A stretch of DNA of 64,000 bases, taken from the NCBI GenBank assembly GCA_001986395.2, contig MQVO02000006.1, forward strand, positions 1,488,001 through 1,552,000, written 5' to 3'. The position numbers were made by a program, and so were the translations under genes. Under the pieces are notes generated by a model. That model was not told the DNA's origin. It saw only the letters and a program-made list of their open reading frames with translations, and did no database searches. Positions 21,687-33,167 of the stretch are shown piece by piece (position 1 is the stretch's first letter; each line of letters begins with the position of its first letter). Source of the stretch: Irpex lacteus. Its lineage: Eukaryota > Basidiomycota > Agaricomycetes > Polyporales > Irpicaceae.

Positions 21687-22199
21687 ACTCCGGATCGAAG
21701 CCTCTTACGCTCGCCCTTCTTGGAATATGCTCTCTCCTACTTTCCCGTGGATGAAACGGATGTACACTACGCCTCGCTGTTCGCCTCCCCTCCGTCATGA
21801 TATCTTTCCCCTTCCCTTCCCCTTCCCCTTCTGCTGAATTCTGACCGTCATCCCCCGCTCTCACGAGGTTCAGGATCGCCCACAGAATCGCTTGTATGCC
21901 TATCTCCTCTGTTACGTCACCCTCGATACTTTGCACGCGCTCTGCTACGACTTGAATATGTTGCGATGTTTGTTGCCTCGCTCGCTGCTACCTTCTGCAC
22001 GGTGGTATATACGTCCCTGTAATTCGGCCTGTCTTTAGTCATAATGAGAATCCTTACGGTGTTTACATTCCCTTCGCTCCGGCCACCTAAGACTTGCCAG
22101 GTTGTGCACGGGTATAAAGTGCAACATACGGTCACCCTGCGTGTGACTTCGGCTTCACTCTCGGGTGGTACGTACTAATAACAATACTGTGACCATACA
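21687..22199. other. SSD1 3' flank up to the right duplicated segment
   Basis: About 500 bp with a pyrimidine-rich run (CTTCCCCTTCC repeats at 21807-21830). No gene is seen. Confidence 0.45.
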
Positions 22200-22659
22200 T
22201 GACTCCCATGCGTACGAAGTCGAGAATGTTATTGCAAGTGAGATATATTCATGCTACATTAAAGGCTATAAATGGCCATGGGGATCGTCCATGAGCCAGC
22301 TTGAGGTTTAACTATTACAAACACTAACAGAACCGAGTCGATATATAGAGGCCTACAAGAAAAGGAATCCGACGCCAGTCCATAGTCCACAGTCTGAGAC
22401 AAGTCATAGACGAAATAAGAAAAGAATCCAGTGAAATATCTGGTGCCAGGTCGATAAAGATGGTCAAAAGAAGAACCACAATCCGCGATGCCAGTCCGAG
22501 ACGAGTCATAGAGGCGAGAAAAATACAAATCGAGTCCGAAGGAAGATCCCAGTCCGTAGTGATGTAAAAGAGAAGCCAATGTTGAAGTCAACGAGTGCTT
22601 GAGACGAAGCAAGCAGAACAGCAAATGTGAGCGGCACGAGCGAACAAGCAAGACACGAG

Positions 22660-23075
22660 GAAACGGAGCTAGGAACGGGAGGACCCATGAGACACGCACA
22701 AATCCAATCCAAACGAAGAGACGAATACGGCACAAGGATTGAGTGGAAGGACGAGTTCGAAGGTAGAAGCGAGACAAGCCCGCTAGTATCACAACGAACC
22801 CACACAATGTCCAACCCGTCTTTCTTCTGCCGCATCGTATACCTCCTCGTAGGACCGCCAATGGCGATATCCCATGAAATGGAGGGCCCGAAGAGCACGC
22901 GCAAGGTCCGACCAAGCGAAGAGGCGAAAACAGCCTAAGGATTGAGTAGAAGGACGAGTTCGAAGGTAGAAACGAGACGAACTCGCTAGTAGCCAACGAA
23001 CCCATGCAAGTGTCCAACTAGTCTTTCTTCTGCTGTTTCGTGATCCTCTTCGAAGGCCGAACGACGGCGATGTCT
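22660..23075 (-). repeat. Tandem duplication at the 3' end of copy B
   Basis: Same two-unit structure as in copy A: the last codons of the gene, the stop and the following 150 bp are repeated once about 200 bp downstream. Its presence in both arms shows it arose before the segmental duplication. Confidence 0.7.
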
Positions 23076-24918
23076 TCGAGATCCAAGGTCCAGTTCGTCC
23101 ATGTTGAGCTCCGGGGTACGTCCTCGTAATGTCTGCTTGCTGCGACCCACTTGAATTGAGGTCGTTCAGGCTCGGGGTCGGGGTGCGGGCTGACCGTCGC
23201 ACGCTGCGCCGCTGCCACCGAATGGTCGTAGACAACCGCCGTCTTGGAGGGAGGTGAGACGGCGGTGACGAGAGCGTACGACATCCTGTGGTCCATGAGC
23301 TTGGCTGCGACGGGCTCCACAGGCAACGGAGGGAAGTCGGCGTCGGTGAAGAGTGGTGTAGGAGCTTCAGGCTCCTCGACTATCCTCGATGATCCCGACT
23401 GAAGTGCTTCTTGGTGTCTTGCAGCCCGTTCACGAGCACGGCGCGCCCTATTTTCTGTCCGGTAACGTCGCTGCGCGGCCGTGTAGTGACGTGCAGGCCG
23501 TGGTGCTGGTGTTACTTCGACAGGCTCTTCGACCAACTCCGGCTCTTGCGCAGGTGCTTCGGTGAGTCCGGCGGCGGCGGCAGCGGCAGCCTCTCGCTCA
23601 CGCTTCCTGGCGAGTGCCTTACATTTCCTACCGCTCCGCCCCACCCTGACTTTTGGCACGACAGCTAGTTGCGAGATGGCCTCAACAACGTCGTCCGGAA
23701 GCTTCGTCGATGGGATGGGCGACGCAACATCCCCTGCCACCGGTGCCTCGTCGACGAGCGCAGCATCAACGACCTGAGCCTGAGTCTCAGGAGGGGCGTG
23801 ATGTGGGAGGGCGTCGTCCGAGGTTATAACTGTTTGACAAGTCAGACCATGTGCAGTAACGAATTCAGAAGAGATTCCTCACCATCATTGATTTCAAGTT
23901 CAACTTGAAGTTCATCAACGGACTCGACGTCTGGAGATGGTAGAGAATGTTCGACTTCCTCGTCGACTGTGACTCACGATGAGAACAAATGTCATGTACA
24001 TGTGAAGGTCATCTCACCTTGGTTGTCGTCGGCAGGGACATCGTCAACAGACTCTTCTTTGGGAGCTTCAGGGAGCTCCGAAGATGTGACGTCGACGGGC
24101 TCCTCTTGGCCTGGTACTGAAACTGTACAGTGAGCATGAGCATTGAGATGAACAGCAAGTTACTCACCATCGTCAACCTTGGGCTCCACCGCATCGACGA
24201 CAGGCTCCTCAATTGACTGAGCTTGAACAGGGATAGCGACCTCAGGCTTTGCAGCAGGCTCGTCGAGAGATACAAGGTCAGACAGATCGTCGTCAGGAGA
24301 AGTGCGAATGACCTCAAAGATAGAAGGGTAGTGAGCGTCAAGGCGGCCAGAGATGATGTCGTCGAGCAAGTCGTGCGACAAGCGACCAGTGTAGGCATTC
24401 CACAGAGAGACGAAAGCAGAGATGGCGAGTGTAGGGTATCCAAGATTCTCCCAGGTGCACAGGCTCTTGAGGAACTCGAGCAGCGTCATCGGCGGCTTCT
24501 CCCATGGAGGGCAGACAGGAGGAACTCGAGGAGCAGGCGGTGCCAAGAGGGCGAACTTGGGAGCGACAATGACATCGGCAGCCGGGAAGAAGGGGCCAAA
24601 GTAGACTGGAGCGGGCTCGACGACGGTACAGTTGACAACACAGCCAGTGAACGACGGGTCGAAGATTGAGGCGTCATGGAAGCCAGCAAGGACAGCGGAG
24701 GGGAAGACGTTGACGACGACGGCGGGCGTGGCGGGAAGACGAGCGACGTCGAGAGTACCGCAGAGGAGCGCGAGGTACGAAGAGACAGCCGGGGGACCGC
24801 AGACAGCCGTCTCGACGCCAGCGACAGCCAGGTGGTAGACGTCGGGGAAGGAGAAGGGAACACGAGAGAGCTGGGTGAGCATCACGACGACAGCTAGAAT
24901 CAGGTTGATGACCTCCAT
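23018..24918 (-). CDS. Unrecognised membrane-anchored, acidic/Arg-rich protein (copy B)
   Basis: Paralogue of the gene at 6859-8913 in opposite orientation. The start is the same Met-Glu-Val-Ile-Asn at 24918 with the same Kozak context, and the end is the same KRITKQQKKD. Exon 1 (24168-24918) ends in VEPKVDDG, fusing the end of copy A's exon 1 region to the end of copy A's exon 2. One acidic module and one intron are therefore missing. Remaining splice sites correspond, and all introns are phase 1. Substitutions relative to copy A are scattered and keep the frame open over about 590 codons. The signal-anchor-like N-terminus and the Ala/Arg-rich region are retained. Function is unknown. Confidence 0.75.
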
Positions 24919-25069
24919 GGTTGGTGACCGTGGTGTGGGTACAGTATGCCTGTTCCGTGAAAGAGACGATGCGTGGGTGGTTCGAGACGATGATCTCGAT
25001 GAAGACGGGGAAGGGTGGTTGTGGTTGTGGTTCAAGTTGTGAAGAAGAGGGAGAGCCGGGCGCGGGGGA

Positions 25070-25076
25070 TTTTATA
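25070..25076 (-). promoter_or_regulatory. TATA box of copy B
   Basis: TATAAAA on the minus strand, about 152 bp before the ATG at 24918. Position and context are the same as in copy A. Confidence 0.5.
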
Positions 25077-25242
25077 CATTCGAACCATTTCGATCGAGAC
25101 TGTTTACTTCGAAAACGTGACTTTTTCGCTCCAAATCCAACATACTTGCCATATAGAGTAACAGCACCACCGCTTTTGGCCGTGTCGACAGTGCCTACGG
25201 AGTTCGTCTTCATGACAGAAGACGAGTTTAAGCATTGCGCAT

Positions 25243-26310
25243 CTAGATAGAAGGTAGAACATTAAAATAGCTCTTCGACCCAGATCTTAGAGATTGCGGA
25301 CCTCGATAGAAGGCGTTCGCGAATTGCGGCTCCGTCAACGGTGATCTGAGTCTCGAGCTTGCTATGTTTGCGATCTCTTCCTTCAACACGCACATAACGG
25401 TCCAGTTTTGCATTTCCAATGAGTTCTGAGCTGCGTTATCTATGCGAATAGTATCTGCTGATCCTTCCGTACCCTTGGTGAAGCCAGGTTCAAGTTGAGT
25501 CCCTGATCGGACGCTCAGTGGATTTGGTTTGTAAGATGGAGCATTTTCAAATGCGTCTACAGGTCTTTTCAATGTCTTGTTAACCGCGAAACTCAGGCAA
25601 TTTCGCAGTCCTGGACAGTGTGCATGAACAGAATGCGGATGCCCTGTCCCAGTTGCGTAGGCCTACTACCTGTGTGACGTTGGGCACGTCCTAGTAAGAG
25701 CTGCCCAATGTCGCACAAGTAGATCGCGTTGAGAGATGGTCCATCGACGAAGGTAATCATAGTCATCTCTGCTTGAAGAGCCCAGGAAAACGTGGTTGAG
25801 AAGCCGGAATCCGTCGACACGACTTCAGGGCCTTCCTTCGATTGCGAGTTGCTAACGGTGACTATCCACGTCTAAAACTTTGTCTTAGAAGTGATGCAGA
25901 GGAATCGTTGAAGAGCTGTGTCTTCTAACTGGTTAACATGAGCATACCGTGCTGTGTATCTGAAATTTGAATACGACTGTTTTGAGCCTACGAAGTCACT
26001 AGTACTGGCCGCGGAAGCTACGGCAGCAGAACGAAAAAGGTAGAGACTTATCAGCGGTAATCCTGTAAAATTTATGCAAATCGCCTCATACCACTTGCCA
26101 TCGAGCCTCGTCTTGGGCGCGTCGTTAGCTACTAACTTCTGTTTATTGAATGCCGATACTGGCCTGTAAATTACGGCGCAGAGGTAGCGGTGGAAGTGGC
26201 GAGCGCGATAAATTCTATGGGGATTTTTAGAAAATATGGTTTTGTGTAAGAGGCGATCGATCGGAAATTGGAATCTCCCATGCCTCGTAGTCGCGACCCC
26301 CAAGCGCAAG
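25243..26310 (-). pseudogene. Possible decayed or unresolved minus-strand gene
   Basis: Several coding-like fragments lie in line on the minus strand, for example LKTVVFKFQIHST and TWIVTVSNSQSKEGPEVVST (with further residues FSWALQAEMTMITFVDGPSLN), and a separate 100-codon frame at 25243-25572. The piece ending at 25593 stops at a TGA that I cannot bypass with a good splice site, and no clear start is found. No family is recognised. It may be a degenerate gene or one with exons I failed to join. Confidence 0.25.
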
Positions 26311-28365
26311 ACCTTCCATCTTGACGTCTTCCACCGAGTTGCTGAGCTATCGCCTACTTTCCTTTATCCTTTATAATTATTCATCTTTTACGAGGGTCGC
26401 TATTACATCTATAAACTTGTCACATCACACAACCGCCTACGAGCCCAGAAATATCTCACCTTCAAGTACAGGCCGCTCTCGACAGCATCACGCCAGGTTC
26501 TCGAACTCGCTCTGTTTCGTCGTCCTGTCGTATAGTTGGCGATAAACTGGCTGGGATATCTTGCTGTCGCGACACTTCAACAGACGTATTCATACGCGGT
26601 CCAGCGAAGGCACCCAAGCAGGCTTGCGTTGTCTTGACGAGCTCCGTCCTGTCGCCTGACTATCCACCAGCACTAACAGGCCACTTCCTCGGGACCAACG
26701 TCGCGTATCTTCAACATCTAGAAGTGTGTAGGAGCGGTATCAAGCTCCAGAGAGGGAAGGATATGTAAATTGTAGGTGATGCAGGCGGGGAATATTCTCT
26801 TGGTATGTCGAACAGTCGTCTTCGGCCTTGAAGCTCCCAGCTACACCGCCCTCCAAATCTTTCCTTTCACGACTCTCGCGCACATTTACGACTGTGCAGT
26901 TTTGAAAATAGCGGTTCATCTTGTCCACCTGCACATTCAACGCATCCACGTCGCCCTCTGGCCAATATCACACAAGGTTCCTATGCTGAAGTTGTATTCT
27001 TGGTCCTGGCCGCTTCATCCCGTTGAACACGAGTTCTTTCGTAAAGGTGGCCGCCTTAACCAACTGTCACTCAAGTTGAACGTCACCAAATACGTCGGTA
27101 TGACTTGTCACTATATACCCCGTTTCTGCTGGCCCCTGCTTGCTGTATCGTCGGTTCCGTCGCGCCTTTCCGCGAAACTTGGTGCATATCACACTAGGTA
27201 TGCCAACGTTTCAGTCATGGCCACCACGATTGACCTTTTGCGTAACAGTCACAAAGATAGTCCCGGTGCATGGCTTTCCTTCTGCTGCACTTATCTCAGA
27301 GAATAGCCACTCTGCAGATTATCACCCGAGCTTTTCGTGGCTCTCCAGCGCCCCTTTGTCTGGCCATAGCTTTTGTCACGGTCACTCGTCATGGCACGCC
27401 GTGACGGCGTGACATGACGTGTGACCGAGGTCAGACTTTCGCGAGAGGGCGGACTCTTGAGATGGGGGCGATCGATCACTGTTGTAGGCTAATTTTGAAG
27501 ATGAACCTTGAAGTTGACCGGCTTGTTGTCTCCAACGTGCTATATGTCTTCTTCAGGGGCCAGTGGAGGTATTCCAAGCGAAGGAGCTGCGTTGTTTGTC
27601 TTGATCACCCAAGTTCGGCTCCCTAGGTCTACGAGGATATGTCTCAGAGCAAAGCAACACAGAGCACTAAGAATACTCTTCTCTTATCTATCCAATGTTG
27701 TTGCGCCTTGTGGAGGTAGCGATAAACCGTTCGGGGTCAATTCCACTTCCCAGACCGTACCGGCTTGTCCCTCATCACTCTCACGTCCACCCAACGCATC
27801 CACCGCGCCCATCCATCCTCATTGCCTTCTTCATTCGAATTCCTACCTGGCAGCATACCATCCTACCGTCTCTAAAGTCGATCCTTTCCACCGCGCGAAG
27901 CCCAGCCCAGCCCAAATCAAAGGAGAATGAAGAACGAAGCACGCAAAGGAGGGTATGCCGTAAAACGCGCACGCGCACCCTTACTCTAGCTCTTCTCGTG
28001 CACTCGAATTTGCCGCCCCAACTGACATTTGCGGTTCGTCGCTGCCTCGTCTCGTCTCGCGTATCGTAGCTTCCCAACCCCGCCATTGACAAGTCGCCGT
28101 CCGACCATATAAATCTCCCTTCGCTCCTGATGGAGAGTGCGGGTGTCTCCCTCTTTCTCTTCCCCAACTCGAACACGCTTCCCAGCCAGCTGCACTGTCG
28201 GGCGAAATTTCCGCGACGACAGCGAATGCAGGCTGTGGCTCGCTCTGCCACGTCCTCATCATCCATCCCAGCAACGTCCATCCCAACTTCGCTGAGACAC
28301 GCTGAGGCGCACTAGTACAACGAGGACCACTCAGGTGACACGTCTTCGACAAGCTTCACCTCGAC
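26311..28365. other. Gene-poor region
   Basis: A 119-codon plus-strand open stretch (26411-26768) has no ATG and no recognisable product. The minus strand around 26900-27050 also has short coding-like pieces. Neither can be assembled into a model. 27690-28330 looks like a CT-rich promoter of the next gene. Confidence 0.3.
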
Positions 28366-29114
28366 ATGTACCCCATCCATGGCGACTACTGGCTCGTTGG
28401 AGTCTTGCCCTCTGAAGACTACGACGGCGACTATGACTACAGCTACGCAGACGAAGAGTACGATTACGACGAGTATCTGTTCTGGCCGTCGTCTGCTCCG
28501 CACATCTTAGTGCCAGCGAACGGCGCAGAACATTTGGGCTTGGAGGTGGTTGTTCTCTCTCTCTCTCTCTTCGCCGTGTCATCGCAACTCAGATAATGGA
28601 GACTCACGACTGGATTTCCTAGCCTCAATCGCCCGCAGAACCTCCTCCGTCTTCTACAACCGAAACCGTGTCGCACGGTGATGAGCTGGACGCGTTGGAT
28701 CTTGGTCTTGGGTCTGGGTCGCAGGTTCTCGTGAGTGTCTTCTTATTCTTCTTTGTCACACCATCTTGCTTCTTGCTACACTCTTCTGCACTCCCGCTGA
28801 CGTTGATGTCTTGCAGACGTTCTCGCCGACAGTGACGTTCACCTTCAATCCCGCCTTCGTTTTCCCGGAACCAGACGCTTCACACTCCTTGGATGAGAAC
28901 GGCTACAGCAGACTGTTCAGGACGGGACTGTTCTCAAAGGTACGAGTCTCATCTCACTCGACGATAGCTGGATGTTGATGGCTTGGCTGCTGGATGCTTG
29001 ATCGTTGTGTTCATGAAGTCACGCAGATTCACGCGTCGGCTGGACGAATTCTTGCAGAGCGCGTGGAAGAGCCTCAAGGAGAGGTTGAGAAAGCTCAGGC
29101 TTTTGCGACGATGA
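28366..29114 (+). CDS. Small Tyr/Asp-rich protein of unknown function
   Basis: Four exons can be joined from an ATG at 28366. Exon 1 encodes a Tyr/Asp-rich segment (residues 15-36, including EDYDGDYDYSYADEEYDYDE) and ends at LGLE before a GTGGTT donor. Exon 2 is Pro/Ser-rich (QSPAEPPPSSTTETVS). Exon 3 contains TFSPTVTFTFNPAFVFPEPD and ends FRTGLFSK. The best last exon begins after ...ATGAAG and encodes SRRFTRRLDEFLQSAWKSLK plus a strongly basic helix ending at TGA 29112-29114. An acceptor 8 nt later would give a longer, less plausible tail. No signal peptide and no known family. Confidence 0.5.
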
Positions 29115-31851
29115 TCGTGTGTGGTGATATGTGGTTCTGGTATAATTCTTCGTCTTGGTGGACACTTGTAGTTTGCTGCACACGTCGAGCGGTCTTCTTT
29201 CTTCAAAACAAAATCACGCAGGATCATCTGTCGTCACTTTCTTGTCGTAATCTTCTTCCATCTTGTTTCTGGCTCGTATCGATGTTGAACGTGGTCGTAT
29301 TTTCTTGTCAAACTGTGATTCTTGCTGTGCTTGCGTATATAGTGTAATATCTTGTAGTCCCACTCTTCTTTCTTCTGTCTTCTTGGTTTTTCTTGATGTC
29401 ACTATCACAACAGTAAAGCTCGTGTAATAGAGATAATATCATTGCATTCGTTATTAAGCAGAGGAAGAGAAGGGTGAACAATATAATAGGGGTGTAGGAG
29501 ATGCGAACCGCTTGTGTCTTGAAGCTTGAGGTCTTGTCACACATCTTGCCGGGCGAATGTTTGAGAATTTGTGGTACACCAGTCGTTTATCTTCGTTAGG
29601 CTGTCGGGCTTCGACAATTTGCACGTCACTGGCGTATCTTCAGGGTTCACGCACGCAAACGAGGCAGATTCAGGAGGCATCAATGAAAGATGGAGGATAG
29701 GGATGCGATATCGTTGGTGCGGGCTTAGGTCATGGATGTCGGGAAGACAGAGACTTTTGATGGCGAATGTTACTGGCTCTATGCTGACCTCAGGCCCTCA
29801 AGGGGCATAGCCACGTGTGCCGTACTGGCGCCCGCCCTTCACTCAGCCAGTCCTCGCTCATTGTGCAGCTACATTGTAAATGAACACAACGTATCGAGCG
29901 CAAAGGTACGGCAAGGAACAGTCTTCTCAATTCAAGGTAGATGTTTCCAGTTTCTGTGATTATGTTCCTGACTTTCGAGTGCAGGACAACTTATGTATTA
30001 GTAGTAGTGCAATGGCCCGGGAACTACGAGCCTGAGGCTCTGCAGACTTGGGCTGTTAATAGTACTACATGGTCTCGGTAGCCTTCCGCGGTCCTCGGCC
30101 TACTCTTTCAGGAGCCTTCTTGGAACGAGGGCCTGGATGTACTTGCTGATAGTAATCGCGGAGCCTCCGCTGATGAAGCTAGTCTTGCTAGTACGTATAT
30201 GTTTGTGTCCTTGGAACTTAACTGATAAGTGGGCATGCAGATCTTCTACATATGTGTCTCGGCCGACGTGACGTTCCCGGCAATATATCTATAGGACGGG
30301 CCTTCCATTTTAGGGTCAGAAAGCTCTGCATATGTGGAAACCGAGACCAGTCAATACACATAGCTGCGCTTGGGAGAGCGTCCTAGGTTCCTAGGTCTCC
30401 ATATACAACGCATGCACACTGCCTTGCAAATTGTATTACAGCTCCCATGACAGATATGCCAAACTTGTAGGTCCTTCATGACCACACACCAGTGAGCTGT
30501 GCTGCCCCTACGGCGTTCATCGAGTTGCTCTGTACCGCCATACGACGTACCTTCGGGAAGAGCGATAATCAGGATCTGTCGCATGACGATGCTCATACTT
30601 CCGGATATAATGAGGTACCGCAGGATACGTATTCACACCGTTTCTGACGTGCCGCGGTTGTGGTAAAGCACCTGTTCCTTTGATCCTGAGTTTGATTGCA
30701 GCGGTGATGCAAGTAGGGGGATTCACACATAACCGATCCATCTGCCGCGCTCGTATATGAGGCATCCGATGTGTTTCTCGCCACTCCTTCTGAGCTAGTG
30801 TGTTCACTCCTTCCCTTCGCCCAGCGAGCCACCTGACAGCTACACACTGGTACTCCATCATGCAGTCTGAACCTCTTCCATTGATATGTGACCGTTGTTC
30901 CACGGAGGACCCGTATTTGAAGGCGAAGTCTTGCCATTGGAAGCGAGGAGCCGAGTGCTCAGAGGCACAAGCCACGCAGCGTGAAGGCGATTTAGCCATG
31001 TGCCCGTGCATAGGCTCCCGCTCCCAAATTCGCCCATCAAAACCTTCTCGGTCAAGTTCAGAGTCGGTAGCCACTGCTCAGCACGACGGTCAACAGCCAG
31101 GTCAGCATACCGTCTACAGCTCTGCTAAAGTGAGTATCACAATTCTTGATGAAGGACGATTTATTGAATCCCATTTGACAAGTTTCGGCCGCCTTGTCCG
31201 CGTGAGGACTCAGCCAGCTATACTCACGATGTGGCTGAGTCGGCAAAGGCTGCGGGTGAAGAAGAGGACCTACGTCCGTACTTCACGGTACCTATTTATT
31301 GATCAGACCAGAGCGCGTTTGTTCTTATGCTGCATTTATCAGCCCCATGTTCTCCCGTATCCATCCGACTGTGAGAGTCGCCCGTCAACCGACCTGTCTG
31401 CGTCGCTATCTGCAGAAGGATATAGTACACATTTTAGCTGTGGGTTAATGCTCAAGGTAAATATATTGTTGAAGACGAAAATAAAGCTGATAGTGTCTCT
31501 TATAAGTCGCAACAAGAAACTCGAAATCCCAGCAACAAGACGAGTTTGCGGAGTCGTGTCACCCACTGGTTCAAGAGGGTGCTGCGGCGGCTGTAATATT
31601 GTATCATCTGTTGAAGCCATGAGTATATGCGTAGAGATAGAATTAATGTGTACAGTCTTGGTAACAAGTGTCCAGCATCCAAGCAGACTCACCGATACGC
31701 AGGCGGTGGGAACATACTAATATCTCGATCTTCACCAAATGCGGACGATCTGAGGTAAAGATTCAATCACCGATCAATCGATCACGATCTGAATCAGTAA
31801 GCGACTTGAACTCTTGAAGCGCGCGTCTCGCCACTGTCTTTGTTGCGCACC
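29115..31851. other. Gene-poor region of 2.7 kb
   Basis: Opposing long frames at 30517-31074 (-) and 30800-31720 (+) overlap and have no family resemblance. A short minus-strand fragment ending at 30065 (LHQRRLRDYYQQVHPGPRSK and a basic tail to ATG-TAG) looks like the last exon of a decayed gene. Nothing else is supported. Confidence 0.35.
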
Positions 31852-32798
31852 ATGTACTTTGTGAAGTTCGGGCAAACCATTGACATTGAGGGCTTTGTCA
31901 CTGATGATTCGATGTTCATAACAATGAACAAAGACTCACATGAGATATATATACGTACGTCCTCTCATCTTTTCTTAAAGCTGTTTCTACTCTACCGTCA
32001 ATCCCCCTCTCATCCGAGTCGTCTATTCTGTCTTTCCACAGCTATCTTTCCGAATGTCGCATCCGCACGACGAAACCGTGTATTTTGACGTCGAGGAGCT
32101 GCAGGATTATGTACCGGTTACTACTGCTGCTCAAGACATGCAACCGTCGCCTGTCACCTCGCCACTGAGAGCTCTCAAGAAGACGGAGAAGTCCCGTACT
32201 GGCGGGCAACCCGAGGGAGCGGCTGGGGCTGTACACGAGCGAGATAGCACCCCTGAACTGCCCTCCGAGATGAGAGACAAAGACAATGTGCAGCACGTCG
32301 TTGGTGCGAGCCGTGTTCAGAGCAAGAACCCCAAGACAGCCAACGTCCCCTCTTCCAATGAGGCCCCTACAACGCAGCAACCTGGGATCCGCCGCGACTC
32401 CCCCAAGTCTATCCAACCTCCACTGCCTGATATGAACCTCCATATCGACATCCTCGACGATCAGCTTCACTTCACGCTCGGTAGCTTCGAGGTCACTGTG
32501 ACTTCTACCGGCCAGCAGTCTCTGCACATCAAGGCTCCCAATGGAACTCCAATTCATGTAGTGAATGTAAACCAAACACGTAGTAAGTCGTTGACCCTCT
32601 TTTTGCATTGTTTTGTACTGATGTGGATGTGTAGATGATAATGATCGTGCCAGTGCACATACTGGCAGGCGTCCGAGTCCGAATTCTTCTTCACCCCCCG
32701 CACGCAAAGAACCTACGCCGGAACCTACGCCTGGACCGATCGCTTCGGTCTTGATTATATTGGCCGTTATTTTTCTAGTGATAAAATTTCTTTTCTAA
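31852..32798 (+). CDS. Tail-anchored membrane protein, family unknown
   Basis: Three exons. Exon 1 (from ATG 31852) encodes MYFVKFGQTIDIEGFVTDDS and on to HEIYI. Exon 2 (about 32019-32582) is mostly disordered and charged (MSHPHDETVYFDVEELQDYV), then has a compact beta-rich segment (MNLHIDILDDQLHFTLGSFE and VTVTSTGQQSLHIKA). Exon 3 (after GTGTAG at about 32634) adds a Pro/Ser/Glu stretch (KEPTPEPTPGP) and ends in a single hydrophobic helix, ASVLIILAVIFLVIKFLF, right before TAA 32796-32798. That is the layout of a tail-anchored protein facing the cytosol. The exon 1/exon 2 junction is uncertain; translation could begin at Met 32054. Confidence 0.5.
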
Positions 32799-33167
32799 TC
32801 ACTTTTAACGAATCGTAACCGTGACCTCCTATGTGTTTGTCAATGTCCTTCTGCACTGTGGTATTGCGACGTCTATCTCTACTACAGCTTGTTGTGTACA
32901 GACATATGTTCTAAATACTTAACGTTCGGATCCCGTCTCTACTTCCAGGCCCGATGATGAAACTCGAACATAAGTACATGGTTAATATATTTCTAGCAAA
33001 GAATGTCCTGAGGATGTCTATGTTAGCAATGTGATAGCACTCAACTTGAAATTGACAACAACATAAAACATATCCACGTTCTACTAGTAGTCCGAGCCTG
33101 TGTGTAGTATCTACTCCTGACGCGATAACCTATTTCTCCACCACACACACCACACTATACTCAAACC

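Larger units (their letters stand above)
22200..25165 (-). repeat. Right arm of the inverted segmental duplication
   Basis: Reverse-orientation counterpart of 6618-9740, with the same promoter, gene and 3' repeat structure. Similarity stops at about 25165 (GTTACTCTATATGGCAAG on the minus strand) and near 22200. The two arms flank about 12.5 kb containing five housekeeping or secreted-protein genes, so recombination between them would invert that block. Confidence 0.8.

Noticed and set aside
26411..26768. 119-codon plus-strand open frame
   Set aside because: Contains no initiating ATG and I could not attach a convincing upstream exon. Kept only as a note in the gene-poor region.
30800..31720. 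306-codon plus-strand open frame
   Set aside because: No ATG-proximal exon structure, no family resemblance, composition unlike the confirmed genes, and it overlaps an equally long frame on the other strand.
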